NCBI GenBank assembly: GCA_026119855.1
Contig: JAOWBW010000086.1
Location: forward strand, 1,330,407 to 1,394,406
DNA: 64,000 nucleotides
Source of the DNA: Campanula takesimana
Lineage: Eukaryota > Streptophyta > Magnoliopsida > Asterales > Campanulaceae
Direction: 5' to 3'
The position numbers and the translations under genes were made by a program. Below are positions 10,001-21,599 of this stretch, piece after piece. Each line of letters opens with the position of its first letter. The stretch's first letter is position 1. The notes under the pieces were generated by a model. That model did not search any database, had not been told where the DNA came from, and worked only from the letters and a program-made list of their open reading frames with translations.

Positions 10001-11329
10001 CCTTCACTGATGAATATAGTAGATTTGGGTATGTTTACCTAATGAAACATAAAAGTGAAGCATTTGAGATATTTAGAATATTTCAAAATGAGGTAGAAAA
10101 ACAACTTGGCAAAAGTATCAAGGCAATTCGATCAGATCGAGGTGGACAATACTTGAGTCATGAATTTGATGATCATCTAAAGAATTGTGGAATAGTTTCA
10201 CAATTGACTCCACCCGGAACACCACAATGGAATGGTGTGTCCGAGAGGAGAAATCGGACTTTGTTAGACATGGTTCGATCAATGATGAGTCAAGTTGATC
10301 TTCCAATATTCTTTTGGGGTTACGCTCTAGAAACCGCTGCTTTTACACTAAATCAAGTTCCAACTAAATCGGTTCCAACGACTCCATATGAGATGTGGAG
10401 CGGAAAGAAACCTAGTTTGTCTTTCATGAGGATTTGGGGTTGCGAAGCTTTTGTCAAAAGACTTGTCTCCGACAAACTAGCACACAAATCTGATAAATGT
10501 ATCTTCGTGGGATATCCTAATGAAACTAAAGGATATTACTTTTACAACCGAGAGGACAACAAAGTGTTTGTTGCCCGAACTGGTGTCTTTCTAGAGAAAG
10601 AGTTTCTCTCCAAAGAAATTAGTGGGAGTAAAATAAATCTTGAAGAGATTCGAGACCCAGAAAATGACATTGAACCAATAGTGGAACAAGAACAAGAACC
10701 ACAAGGAGTTGTGGAACCTGTTCAAAATACACAAGCGACTCGCAGATCTAGTAGGTTACGATCCGAGCCCGAGAGATATAGATTTCTCGTAACGGATAGT
10801 AATGAGATGGAAATCATTGAGAATGATGAACCGTCAACCTACCAAGAGGCGATGTCTTCTCCTGATTCGGATAAGTGGCTTGGAGCCATGGAATCTGAAT
10901 TGCAATCCATGCAAGACAATCAAGTTTGGAATTTGATTAATGCGCCCGAAGGTATAAAAACTATAGGATGCAAATGGGTCTTCAAGAAGAAGACTGACAT
11001 GGATGGGAAGGTGCATACTTACAAAGCTAGGCTTGTAGCGAAGGGTTATAAGCAAGTTCATGGTATTGACTATGATGAAACCTTTTCACCCGTAGCAATG
11101 ATCAAGTCTATAAGAATTTTGCTTGCCATTTCCGCATATCATGACTATGAAATATGGCAAATGGATGTCAAAACCGCTTTCCTAAATGGAAAACTACAAG
11201 AGGATGTGTATATGACACAACCAGAGGGTTTTGAACAAGATTCTAAGGTATGAAAATTGCAGAGATCCATCTATGGATTGAAGCAAGCATCAAGGAGTTG
11301 GAATCTCCGTTTTGATGAATCGATCAAAG
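10001..11329 (+). pseudogene. Copia integrase core and N-terminal reverse transcriptase
   Basis: Integrase catalytic residues are visible: FTDEYSRFG, RSDRGGQY and GVSERRNRTLLDM. A GKKPSLSFMRIWGCEAFV stretch follows, then an RT start typical of copia (WVFKKKTDMDG, YKARLVAKGYKQVHG, QMDVKTAFLNG, YMTQPEGF). An in-frame TGA at 11251-11253 interrupts it; the same frame then runs (SIYGLKQASRSWN) to the Tekay insertion at 11329. Confidence 0.9.
11325..11329. repeat. Tekay target site duplication, left copy
   Basis: caaag, identical to 20193-20197. Ignoring the insert and one copy restores the copia RT frame. Confidence 0.9.
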
Positions 11330-13480
11330 TGTCGCGACCCCGAACCCCGCGGGCCCGAGATCGCGAGCTGGACGTCAACTTACTAATCAAAATACCAAAA
11401 TATCGGGGATAAAAATTTCATTTCATATCAAAAGATGATAACACAAGGTTTTGTAAATCAACTTGAACACAAAGTAAAACTAGTATAAACTCCATAAGCT
11501 TATACACCAAAGTTATAAAATATACGAAACCTAATGACGTCAATGTTTGGTACAAATATCCTAAAAGATTACACATTTATATAATGTAAACCCACCAATA
11601 ATAACTTGCCCCAAAAGCTCAACCCTCGCGACGTCCTGTCTCGTGATCAGCGAGTCTAATCCTTTCCACCTGGGGGGGGGGGTTAAGGAAAAGCAAAGAC
11701 AAAGGAAAAGGGGGTGAGATAAATCTCAATAAGTTACTAATGCAACTACATGACATGCTATGATGCAATATACAATAATAAATCATAGATAGCACATAGC
11801 AGTTATCACATAACAGATAGCAGCGGAAATAAACACATAACAAAGGATATAGCCAAGGTTTTCCAACTGATAGAACCAAATAAAGGTCGCTGCGCAGCTT
11901 CAATAATCAACAAATCATCATCTTCATAATAGCATGAAAGCCGAAGAGAAATCCCCGGTACCGGAACCAATAACTAAATAATGTGCCACAAAGGGCGGGA
12001 GCCATGCCACAAAGTCATGCTCCAAACGTCTCAACCAAGGCCGATCTGGAAGAGGAAAATAAGGGCAAAACAATGGTCGACACCATAATGGACTTGGCCG
12101 GTGCCATCACAATATCTCACATCGCCCGACACAACCACAAATACCAGCTGGGCTTTCAAATAAATGCTAAGTAATAAATACTAGCTTAATTAAACAACTT
12201 AGGGTTCCAAAGTAGGGAACCAAACAAAGCAATCACTAACAAGATGAAATGAACCAACAACACACCAGTTAAGGTGTTCCAATAAACTCAACCATGATCA
12301 CACAATTCCCATATCACGTTCAATCACAAAGGATCCAGTTAACTCAAGAACACAACCAAAACTACTCACTCATCTCGAAGAGCTCAAGGAGAGCTTTAAA
12401 ACGATAATTTATACGCCTAAAACAGAGTCCGGATGAACAAGATATGGTCCTCGAAAGATTGGACAAAAAGGGAAATAAATTTCACAACAGGGGAGAGGGT
12501 GCGCGCGCCTCCTTGATCAGAAGGAAAATCAAGTTTGGAGGAGGAGAGGGTGCGCGCGCCTCCTAGGGGAGGGTGCGCGCGCCTCCAAGAAACAGAAGGT
12601 CTTTGTTCAAGAGGGGCATAAGGGTGCGCGCGCCTGCTATGGGAGGGTGCGCGCGCCTCCTTGCCCGGAAAGGCAAATTCCGGCCAAAAATCTGGGTTTC
12701 TACCATTAACAACCCCAAATCCAAAACCAACACAATCTTCACCATTTCTAACACTACCAAGATGTGAACTAAGGTACCTACACCATTTTGAACCAAAAGG
12801 ACTCCAACAACATCATCTAAGGAACCTCAATCAAGGGTGATTCAAATACCAAAATTTAACAAAATGAACAAAAATGTAAATCATCACAAAATCAACCAAA
12901 GAAGCAATAAATGGAAATCATAGTATCATCTAAGCATAAGATGAACATTTTTAACATCAATGGGGGGAAAAGTAACTTACCCGGATTTTCTCAAGGTTGA
13001 TGGATTTCAAATATTTTTGGCTTCCTACGATCCTATCGACAATCTAAACAAGATTCATGTTTTAAGAAATGAGAAATAATGAAAGGAAGAGGAAGAAATG
13101 AAGAGAGAAGGAAGAAGAAAAACTTACCCACAAACATGGAGAGAGAGAGAGATTTGCTGGGAAATGGAGGTGGAGTGTGAGTGAGGGTGATAGGGTGAGG
13201 GAGAAGAGAGGGAGTAGGGAGGGATTATTTTCAAATGTTACATTTAGGGCCCCTCCCCTACACTACCCAATATAAACAACTCCCCACTAATAATTAAGAC
13301 CCAACAATACTACACTAACCCAAATGACCCAAATAAAATGCTAGGCATAAATTATTATGAAACATAAAATGCACACATAAATATTTAAATAAATAATAAT
13401 TTAAATAAATAAATAAGCAATTAAATAAATAATAATTATTTATTACTAATAAAATAGAGCCTAGTTTTCGGGTCGTGACA
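11330..13480 (-). repeat. Tekay 3' LTR
   Basis: 2151 bp. On the + strand it starts TGTCGCGACC and ends GGTCGTGACA. Contains CG motifs at 12496-12660 and a minus-strand TATAAAT at 12407-12413. An open frame on the minus strand (11903-11619) is present in both LTRs but shows no recognisable domain. Confidence 0.95.
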
Positions 13481-13500
13481 TTCACTCCCCCTTAAAGAAA
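13481..13500 (-). other. Tekay polypurine tract
   Basis: On the minus strand TTTCTTTAAGGGGGAGTGAA abuts the 3' LTR; this is the expected plus-strand primer for reverse transcription. Confidence 0.8.
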
Positions 13501-13514
13501 ATTTGACCCGAATT

Positions 13515-16500
13515 TTAACGAGACTTACCCGAATTAAAAAGCCACGGAAATTTCCTCTCTATCTCATCATGAAGCTCCCACGTCGACTCCTCGATATGAT
13601 GATTCCTCCAAAGAACTCTAACCAACGCAATGCTTTTGTTTCTCAATTCTTGGACTTTGGAGTCAAGGATCCTAACCGGTCGTTCCTCGTAGGTCATATC
13701 CGGCTCTATATCCTCCGGTACCCTCGGTAAAACGTGAGATGGATCATGAACATACTTCCGAAGCATAGAAACGTGGAAAACATTATGTAATCGGTCCAAA
13801 GATGGCGGCAACGCAAGTCGATACGCTAGAAGCCCAACCTTTCCCAAAATCTCAAACGGGCCAATAAACCTCGGAGCCAATTTACCTTTCTTCCCGAACC
13901 TTCGAATACCCACCTTCGGAGATACTTTAAAGAACACAAAATCACCGGTCTGAAAACTAAGATCTCGCCTTCGGTTATCTGCATAGCTCTTATGTCGACT
14001 CTGGGCTATTTTCAATCGATCCCGGATAACTCTAACCTTTTCAACTGAATCCTGAAGCAAATCAATACCCACGATCTTCGCTTCACCGGCCTCATCCCAA
14101 TAAATAGGCGATCTACACTTTCTTCCATACAAGGCCTCATACGGTGCCATCCCGATACTAGCCTGATAACTGTTGTTGTAAGAGAATTCCACTAACGGTA
14201 AATGTCTATCCCAAGAATCGGAAAAGTCTATCGAACAAGCTCGCAACATATCCTCCAAAATCTGAATGGTCCTCACGGATTGACCATCGGTCTGAGGGTG
14301 AAAAGCTGTGCTGAATCGAAAATCTATACCCAAAGCTTCCTGAAACGCCTTCCAGAATCTAGAAGTAAACCTCGGGTCTCGATATGACATAATGCTAACC
14401 GGAACCCCATGCAATCTCACAATCTCATCAATGTAAAGGGTCGCAAGCTTCTCCATCGAATATCTGATGTCAATAGGCAAGAAATGGGCACTCTTGGTCA
14501 ATCTATCCACTATTACCCAAACACTGTCATACTTCCTACGGGTACGAGGTAGTCCCGTAATGAAATCCATAGTCACATGCTCCCATTTCCACTCGGGAAT
14601 CTCTAACGGATGAAGTAGTCCCGCTGGTCTCTGATGCTCGGCTTTGACCTGCTGACAAGTTAAACATTTCAAAACATACTCAGCTATTTCCCTTTTTATA
14701 TTATTCCACCAAAAATGTTGCTTCAGATTCTGGTACATCTTCGTACTACCCGGATGAATAGTATACCTCGATTTGTGAGCTTCATCTAAAACTTGCCTTT
14801 TTATTCCACCAACGTCGGGTACGCACAAACGACCACGGAAAGTCAACACTCCACTCGAACTCAAAGAAAAATCCTCGAAGTTCTTTTCCTTCAATTTACC
14901 CATTATCTTCACCAACTCGGGATCTTCTTTCTGAGCTTCTTTTATCCTCTGAATTAGGGTCGGAGATAACCTAATATTCGTAAAAATAGCCCCATGTCTC
15001 GATTCACGAGGACACCAATCTCGAACATCCTCAAGCATTTTCCATTCACGGACCATCATCAAAGCCACATAAGACTTCCTACTAATCGCATCGGCGACCA
15101 CATTCGCCTTTCCCGGGTGATAGGAAATCGTACAATCAAAATCCTTCAACAATTCCATCCATCGGCGTTGCCTATTGTTCAACTCTTTCTGGGAGAAAAG
15201 GTATTTCAAACTCTTGTGATCGGTAAAAATTTCAAACTTCGCCCCATAAAGGTAGTGCTTCCATTTGTGCAACGCAAAGACTATCGCAGCCAACTCCATA
15301 TCATGAGTAGGATAATTCTGTTCACTCGGGCTCAACTTCCTCGAAGCATACGCAATCACCTTCCTGTTCTGCATCAAAACACAACCCAAACCCTCTTTCG
15401 AAGCATCACTGTAAATTACTAAATCATCATTTCCATTCGGTAACGCAAGAATAGGAGTCGTAGTTAATCTCTTCTTTAATTCATCGAAGCTACTTTGACA
15501 TTTTTCACTCTCCACAAACGGCACATCCTTCCGGGTCAACTGAGTCATCGGAGTAGCAATCCTCGAAAACCCTTCTATAAACCTTCTGTAATACCCGGCT
15601 AACCCCAGAAAACTTCTGATCTCGGTTACTGACTCGGGTCTCTTCCAATCCACTATGGCTTCAATCTTTGACGGATCCACCGAAATCCCATCTTTTGAAA
15701 CCACATGTCCCAGAAATGACACCTTCGCGAGCCAAAATTCGCATTTACTAAACTTCGCAAACAACTGCTCCCTCGCAAGAACGGATAAAACGGTCCTCAA
15801 GTGTTTCTCGTGTTCCTCTCTAGATTTAGAGTAAACAAGAATGTCGTTGATGAAAACCACCACGAACGAATCAAGATACGGATGGAAAATCCGATTCATT
15901 GAATCCATAAACACTGCAGGTGCATTGGTCAACCCAAACGGCATAACCAAGAACTCATAATGACCATACCGAGTGCGAAAGGCAGTCTTCGGAATATCCT
16001 CCGATCGAATCTTCAACTGATGGTACCCACTCCTCAGATCAAGCTTGGAAAACACAACGGAGCCTTGAAGCTGATCAAACAAATCGTCAATGTGAGGTAG
16101 AGGATACTTGTTCTTCACTGTAACCTGATTCAACTTTCGGTAGTCAATGCACAATCTCAACGAACCATCTTTCTTCCGCACGAACAAAACCGGTGCTTCC
16201 CACGGGGAAACACTAGGGCGGATAAACCCTCGATCAAGCAACTCTTGCAGCTGAACCTTTAACTCCTTCAACTCTGCGGGAGCCAACCTATACGGTGCTT
16301 TCGAAATCGGAGCCGTACCCGGCAAAAGATCTATACAAAATTCTATCTCACGGTCTGGAGGCATATCATATTCAGAAGAGAAAACATCGGGAAATTCTCT
16401 AACTACCCGAACACTCTCTAAACTAGGGGATTCTTTCCTAGTATCAAGAACACTAGCCAAATACCCCTCACAACCACGGTGCAATAATTTTCTCGCTTTC

Positions 16501-17480
16501 ACATAAGAAATGATACGAAAATTTCTACCAAAAGGCATAGCCTCAAAAGTAAACTTAGGCACATCAGGGATGGAAAAATTAACGACCTTTCTACGACAGT
16601 CAACAGAAGCATGAAACTTGCTCAACCAATCCATACCCAAAATAACATCAAAGTCTTGAATCGGAAGGACTACCAAGTCCGCACACAAGATATGACCACA
16701 TATAAGCACATCACAAGCACGAAAGACTTTATCAGTCACCAAGCATTCTCTTATAGGGGTCGACACCTCTAGCACATAAGGTAAAGACTCAAATGCAACA
16801 TTTAGCATAGAAGCAAATTGTACAGAAATGTATGAATGAGATGATCCTGGATCTACTAACGCTCGGGCGCTCACATTAAATATAGAAATAATACCTCCAA
16901 TAACTGTGGGATCATCTATGGCTTGTTGTTGATTCATTGCAAACACTTTCCCTTGGACCTTGGGCTTTCCCGTAGCGTCCCTTTTCTGACCCTGAGGAGC
17001 CCCAGCTCCTACCCCAGTCGGTTGAATTCTATTCCTCGGACAATCCCTCACATAATGCCCCATTTGACCACAATTGGTACACCTTCCCTGTTTCTTCCAA
17101 CACCGGTCCTCTGAATGGCCTTCCTTTTGAAAATACGAACAAAGTCTCTTATTTTGGTTCCCTTGGTTCCCGGAAGTAGTACCCGGGTTCCTTGGGATTG
17201 GTTGCCCTCGGAACTGAGATTGTCCCCCAAAGTTACCTCGATTATCAGAACGGGATTGTGGCTTGCTTTGCCCTCCCGGCTTGCTCGGGTTAGCTACCTC
17301 GGTCTTCCTCTTATGTTCCCCAATATCTTGCTCTATAAGATAGGCACGGTCTACCGCATCCTGGAATGTCACAATCCTCTGGGCTATAAGCTGAGTACGG
17401 ATAGAAGTCTTCAAACCCCGAATGAATCTCATAGCTTTCTGTTCTTCGGTCCTCACAAGATAGTCACAATACCGGGCTAA
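13515..17480 (-). CDS. Tekay gag C-terminus and pol, long open frame with altered catalytic residues
   Basis: One open frame of over 1300 codons (first Met at 17456): zinc knuckle CTNCGQMGHYVRDC, protease ALVDPGSSHSYIS, RT, RNase H (IYSDASKEGLGCVLMQ), integrase, and a chromodomain-like end (VLWRNHHIEESTWELHDE). Catalytic positions are altered. The RT box reads FINDIL, where FIDDIL is expected (codon 15846-15848). The integrase motif reads MSYRDPRF, where SDRD is expected (14382-14384). DGQSVRTIQ appears where E follows QS (14274-14276). The first integrase Asp (VDRLTK) is intact. The frame is open, yet the enzymes should be dead. Confidence 0.9.
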   Translation of the reverse strand, partial: LARYCDYLVRTEEQKAMRFIRGLKTSIRTQLIAQRIVTFQDAVDRAYLIEQDIGEHKRKTEVANPSKPGGQSKPQSRSDNRGNFGGQSQFRGQPIPRNPGTTSGNQGNQNKRLCSYFQKEGHSEDRCWKKQGRCTNCGQMGHYVRDCPRNRIQPTGVGAGAPQGQKRDATGKPKVQGKVFAMNQQQAIDDPTVIGGIISIFNVSARALVDPGSSHSYISVQFASMLNVAFESLPYVLEVSTPIRECLVTDKVFRACDVLICGHILCADLVVLPIQDFDVILGMDWLSKFHASVDCRRKVVNFSIPDVPKFTFEAMPFGRNFRIISYVKARKLLHRGCEGYLASVLDTRKESPSLESVRVVREFPDVFSSEYDMPPDREIEFCIDLLPGTAPISKAPYRLAPAELKELKVQLQELLDRGFIRPSVSPWEAPVLFVRKKDGSLRLCIDYRKLNQVTVKNKYPLPHIDDLFDQLQGSVVFSKLDLRSGYHQLKIRSEDIPKTAFRTRYGHYEFLVMPFGLTNAPAVFMDSMNRIFHPYLDSFVVVFINDILVYSKSREEHEKHLRTVLSVLAREQLFAKFSKCEFWLAKVSFLGHVVSKDGISVDPSKIEAIVDWKRPESVTEIRSFLGLAGYYRRFIEGFSRIATPMTQLTRKDVPFVESEKCQSSFDELKKRLTTTPILALPNGNDDLVIYSDASKEGLGCVLMQNRKVIAYASRKLSPSEQNYPTHDMELAAIVFALHKWKHYLYGAKFEIFTDHKSLKYLFSQKELNNRQRRWMELLKDFDCTISYHPGKANVVADAISRKSYVALMMVREWKMLEDVRDWCPRESRHGAIFTNIRLSPTLIQRIKEAQKEDPELVKIMGKLKEKNFEDFSLSSSGVLTFRGRLCVPDVGGIKRQVLDEAHKSRYTIHPGSTKMYQNLKQHFWWNNIKREIAEYVLKCLTCQQVKAEHQRPAGLLHPLEIPEWKWEHVTMDFITGLPRTRRKYDSVWVIVDRLTKSAHFLPIDIRYSMEKLATLYIDEIVRLHGVPVSIMSYRDPRFTSRFWKAFQEALGIDFRFSTAFHPQTDGQSVRTIQILEDMLRACSIDFSDSWDRHLPLVEFSYNNSYQASIGMAPYEALYGRKCRSPIYWDEAGEAKIVGIDLLQDSVEKVRVIRDRLKIAQSRHKSYADNRRRDLSFQTGDFVFFKVSPKVGIRRFGKKGKLAPRFIGPFEILGKVGLLAYRLALPPSLDRLHNVFHVSMLRKYVHDPSHVLPRVPEDIEPDMTYEERPVRILDSKVQELRNKSIALVRVLWRNHHIEESTWELHDEIERKFPWLFNSGKSR

Positions 17481-17943
17481 TTATGTGAACTTAGCCGAGT
17501 ACTGAGCTATAGACAACGAACCTTGCTCCAAGTTGAGTAGCTCGATCTCTTTTCGGTTCTGATCCACTACCGGAATGAAATGCTCTTTGAACTTTCGCAC
17601 AAACAATTCCCAAGCATACACTTTATGAGTGTCATCCCAACTCGCTTTAACCCCTTTCCACCAATGCTCGGCGGCACCCACAAGCTTATAAGCCGCAAAC
17701 CGGACCCTATCCTTGTCAGTGCATCCAAACACATCATAGATTTTCTCCATAGACTCAATCCACATCTCAGCCTTCTTTACATCCGGCTCACCGTCAAACT
17801 CTTTTGGCTTCAATTTCAGAAATTGCTCTAGCCCATATCTCGGCGGCCTCAAACATTCCTTGGAACATTGCCCGGTTCTCTTCCCTTAAGTCATTCTGAT
17901 TCTGTGCTCCACTAGAGCCTTCGCCTGCTCTCCTTCTAGCCAT
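17481..17943 (-). pseudogene. Tekay gag N-terminal part, frameshifted and stopped
   Basis: The likely start is ATG at 17943-17941 (MARRRAGEGSSG). A 1-base indel near 17850 shifts to the frame reading YGLEQFLKLKPKEFDGEPD through AEHWWKG, the usual gypsy gag domain. An in-frame TAA at 17483-17481 then separates it from the downstream frame at a position where related elements have Glu (inferred). Gag would form the particle. Confidence 0.85.
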
Positions 17944-18049
17944 TTCAAACAATTACCTGCATAAGACATCAACCGTTACTCACTCCGAACACAACTACCC
18001 ACCTAGGTCATACTAGTCCACCTAGACATATACTTAGAGCCAAACCATT

Positions 18050-18061
18050 GCTCTGATACCA
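18050..18061 (-). other. Tekay primer binding site (initiator Met tRNA)
   Basis: Minus strand TGGTATCAGAGC, two bases inside the LTR end. Confidence 0.9.
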
Positions 18062-18063
18062 AC

Positions 18064-20192
18064 CGTCGCGACCCCGAACCCCGCGGGCCCGAGATCGCGA
18101 GCTGGACGTCGACTTACTAATCAAAATACCAAAATATCGGGGATAAAAATTTCATTTCATATCAAAAGATGATAACACAAGGTTTTGTAAATCAACTTGA
18201 ACACAAAGTAAAACTAGTATAAACTCCATAAGCTTATACACCAAAGTTATAAAATATACGAAACCTAATGACGTCAATGTTTGGTACAAATATCCCAAAA
18301 GGTTACACATTTATATAATGTAAACCCACCAATAACAACTTGCCCCAAAAGCTCAACCCTCGCGACGTCCTGTCTCGTGATCAGCGAGTCTAATCCTTTC
18401 CACCTGGGGGGGGGGGTTAAGGAAAAACAAAGACAAAGGGAAAGGGGGTGAGATAAATCTCAATAAGTTACTAATGCAACTACATGACATGCTATGATGC
18501 AATATACAATAATAAATCATAGATAGCACATAGCAGTTATCACATAACAGATAGCAGCGGAAATAAACACATAACAAAGGATATAGCCAAGGTTTTCCAA
18601 CTGATAGAACCAAATAAAGGTCGCTGCGCAGCTTCAATAATCAACAAATCATCATCTTCATAATAGCATGAAAGCCGAAGAGAAATCTCCGGTACCGGAA
18701 CCAATAACTAAATAATGTGCCACAAAGGGCGGGAGCCATGCCACAAATTCATGCTCCAAACGTCTCAACCAAGGCCGATCTGGAAGAGGAAAATAAGGGC
18801 AAAACAATGGTCGACACCATAATGGACTTGGCCGGTGCCATCACAATATCTCACATCGCCCGACACAACCACAAATACCAGCTGGGCTTTCAAATAAATG
18901 CTAAGTAATAAATACTAGCTTAATTAAACAACTTAAGGTTCCAAAGTAGGGAACCAAACAAATCGATCACTAACAAGATGAAATGAACCAACAACACACC
19001 AGTTAAGGTGTTCCAATAAACTCAACCATGATCACACAATTCCCATATCATGTTCAATCACAAAGGATCCAGTTAACTCAAGAACACAACCAAAAATACT
19101 CACTCATCTCGAAGAGCTCAAGGAGAGCTTTAAAACGATAATTTATACGCTTAAAACGGAGTCCGGATGAACAAGATATGGTCCTCAAAAGATTGAACAA
19201 AAAGGGAAATAAATTTCACAACAGGGGAGAGGGTGCGCGCGCCTCCTTGATCAGAAGGAAAATCAAGTTTGGAGGAGGAGAGGGTGCGCGCACCTCCAAG
19301 AAACAGAAGGTCTTTGTTCAAGAGGGGCATAAGGGTGTGCGCGCCTGCTATGGGAGGGTGCGCGCGCCTCCTTGTCGGAAAGGCAAATTCCGGCCAAAAA
19401 TCTGGGTTTCTACCATTAACAACCCCAAATCCAAAACCAACCCAATCTTCACCATTTCTAACACTACCAAGATGTGAACTAAGGTACCTACACCATTTTG
19501 AACCAAAAGGACTCCAACAACATCATCTAAGGAACCTCAATCAAGGGTGATTCAAATACCAAAATTTAACAAAATGAACAAAAATGTAAATCATCACAAA
19601 ATCAACCAAAGAAGCAATAAATGGAAATCATAGTATCATCTAAGCATAGGATGAACATTTTTAACATCAATGGGGGGAAAAGTTACTTACCCGGATTTTC
19701 TCAAGGTTGATGGATTTCAAATATTTTTGGCTTCCTACGATCCTATCGACGATCTAAACAAGATTCATGTTTTAAGAAATGAGAAATAATGAAAGGAAGA
19801 GGAAGAAATGAAGAGAGAAGGAAGAAGAAAAACTTACCCACAAACATGGAGAGAGAGAGAGATTTGCTGGGAAATGGAGGTGGAGTGTGAGTGAGGGTGA
19901 TAGGGTGAGGGAGAAGAGAGGGAGTAGGGAGGGATTATTTTCAAATGTTACATTTAGGGCCCCTCCCCTACACTACCCAATATAAACAACTCCCCACTAA
20001 TAATTAAGACCCAACAATACTACACTAACCCAAATGACCCAAATAAAATGCTAGGCATAAATTATTATGAACATAAATGCACACATAAATATTTAAATAA
20101 ATAATAATTTAAATAAATAAATAAATAAGCAATTAAATAAATAATAATTATTTATTACTAATAAAATAGAGCCTAGTTTTCGGGTCGTGACA
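18064..20192 (-). repeat. Tekay 5' LTR
   Basis: 2129 bp, nearly identical to 11330-13480. The + strand start reads CGTCGCG instead of TGTCGCG, one change at the inner terminal dinucleotide. Confidence 0.95.
19141..19371 (-). promoter_or_regulatory. Tekay LTR promoter: CG-rich motif cluster and TATA box
   Basis: Four copies of a gtgcgcgcgcctcc-like word lie at 19231-19371 (one decayed to gcgcgcacctcc, one to gtgtgcgcgcc). On the minus strand a TATAAAT at 19147-19141 lies about 84 bp downstream of the nearest copy. The same layout is in the other LTR (12407-12660). Confidence 0.6.
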
Positions 20193-20197
20193 CAAAG
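20193..20197. repeat. Tekay target site duplication, right copy
   Basis: caaag, identical to 11325-11329. Confidence 0.9.
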
Positions 20198-20589
20198 AGT
20201 TTGGTTTTATCAAGAACGAAGATGAACCTTGTGTACACAAGAAGATTAGTGGGAGCATAGTGCTATTCCTGATTTTATACGTGGATGACATATTACTCAT
20301 TGGAAACGATATTCCTACACTTCAGTCTGTGAAGACTTGGTTAGGAAAATGCTTCGCAATGAAAGATATGGGTGAAGCCGCATATATACTTGGCATTAAG
20401 ATCTATAGAGATAGATCAAGGAGGCTACTTGGTTTAAGCCAAAGTACATACATTGATAAGGTTATTAGAAGATTCTGTATGGAAAATTCTAAAAGAGGAA
20501 CCTTACCAGTGTTACATGGAGTTTCTCTAAGCAAGACTCAATGTCCTAAGACAAAAGATGAGCGTGAGAAAATGAATGATGTTCCATAT
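20198..20589 (+). pseudogene. Copia reverse transcriptase, C-terminal segment between two insertions
   Basis: Resumes the RT frame after Tekay. The catalytic YVDD box is present (LILYVDDILLIGND), then MKDMGEAAYILGIKI, LGLSQSTYIDKV and the end of the thumb. Tat-B interrupts it after the codons for VPY. RT would copy the element RNA, but here the gene is in three pieces. Confidence 0.9.
20585..20589. repeat. Tat-B target site duplication, left copy
   Basis: catat, against cgtat at 35506-35510 (one mismatch). Removing the insert and the right copy restores the copia frame into ASAIGS. Confidence 0.85.
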
Positions 20590-21599
20590 TGTAGATACCC
20601 CGGGAAACCACAACTTGGCTAGAGCGGTGAATTATCCTAGGATGTCTAACTTGTTTTTAGAGTCGCCACCTATGTTTTGAGGAACATAAGAAAAACCTAT
20701 TGATAATAGCCTAAGTTTGATTACGAAAACAGAGATTCCTTGTTTTGAGGTTCGGGGGTTAGATTACGAGATGGGAAGTACCAAAACACCCATCTCGCCC
20801 AACTAAAGTTGGTCTTGCTTGATTAAAATCTACATGAATAATAAACGTTCTTCTTCTTCTTTAAATCATAAAAAGGGGTTTTAAAATAGAGTTTGGAATG
20901 TAGGAGATAACTCCTTAACCAACCTCAACGGGATGAGGTGATCATTAGAGTCATGTCCCAAAATGATTTGGGTGATTGCACTTTGATAATACAAAAAGAA
21001 AGAGAAAAGAGATGAAGTTGAGAAGGGGAAAGAAATAGCTTTACCTAGACTTCAAGAGACTTCAAATACTTCTTGTTGAGTTACTTGGAGAAATCCTTTG
21101 GAAAATGCTTTGAAAGTAGAAAATTTGGTTTCTTATTGAGAGCAAAAGGTCCAAGGTCAAGGTTTAAGGTTTTCGTCTTCGGTCCTTGAAAATGGAGATA
21201 AAGGGGGGGGGGGGGTTATAGGTGAAAGAGAGATGTTTTTGGTGCCAAAACTCAGTCACCAAGAAATCGTTCCCGGGCAAAATCCTGTAAATTGAGCAAG
21301 GGAGAGAATCCTGGCCAGAAATCTGTAACTGACGCCCAGAGGCGCGCGCTTCCTGCTTTGGGGGCGGGGCGCGCGCGCGCGCCTGGATCCTCCTGTCGGA
21401 GGCGAACGACTCAGAGAAGGCAATTTTGACAGAATGGACTAGAAAGTCAGCCCTGTTATTCAGTTTAGTCCCTGGACTTAACGAAGTCAGTCAGGAACTT
21501 AACGGAAGTGACAGAAACTAACGAGAAACACTTAAAATGGGGAGAAACACAAGATCAAATGTGCAATCGGGGTGGGCGGTCCAAGGCGGGGTGTCTACA
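20590..21599 (-). repeat. Tat-B 3' LTR
   Basis: 1010 bp, TGTAGATACC to GTGTCTACA on the + strand. CG motifs sit near 21340-21390. The T run of the TATA region is replaced by a G run (about 21203-21215), unlike the other LTR. Confidence 0.95.

Larger units (their letters stand above)
11330..20192 (-). mobile_element. Tekay (Del) chromovirus, nested in copia RT
   Basis: 8863 bp, leftward. LTRs 11330-13480 and 18064-20192, polypurine tract at 13481-13500, initiator-Met primer site at 18050-18061, gag-pol 17943-13515. The long LTRs starting TGTCACGACCC in sense orientation and the C-terminal type-II chromodomain-like region place it in Tekay. By eye roughly 25 substitutions over about 2.1 kb separate the LTRs. 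The length difference is mainly one extra CG-motif unit in the left copy near 12564-12586. Confidence 0.9.

Noticed and set aside
11619..11903. Minus-strand frame of 94 codons present in both Tekay LTRs (also 18353-18637)
   Set aside because: It is conserved only because the LTRs are near-identical copies; no recognisable domain.
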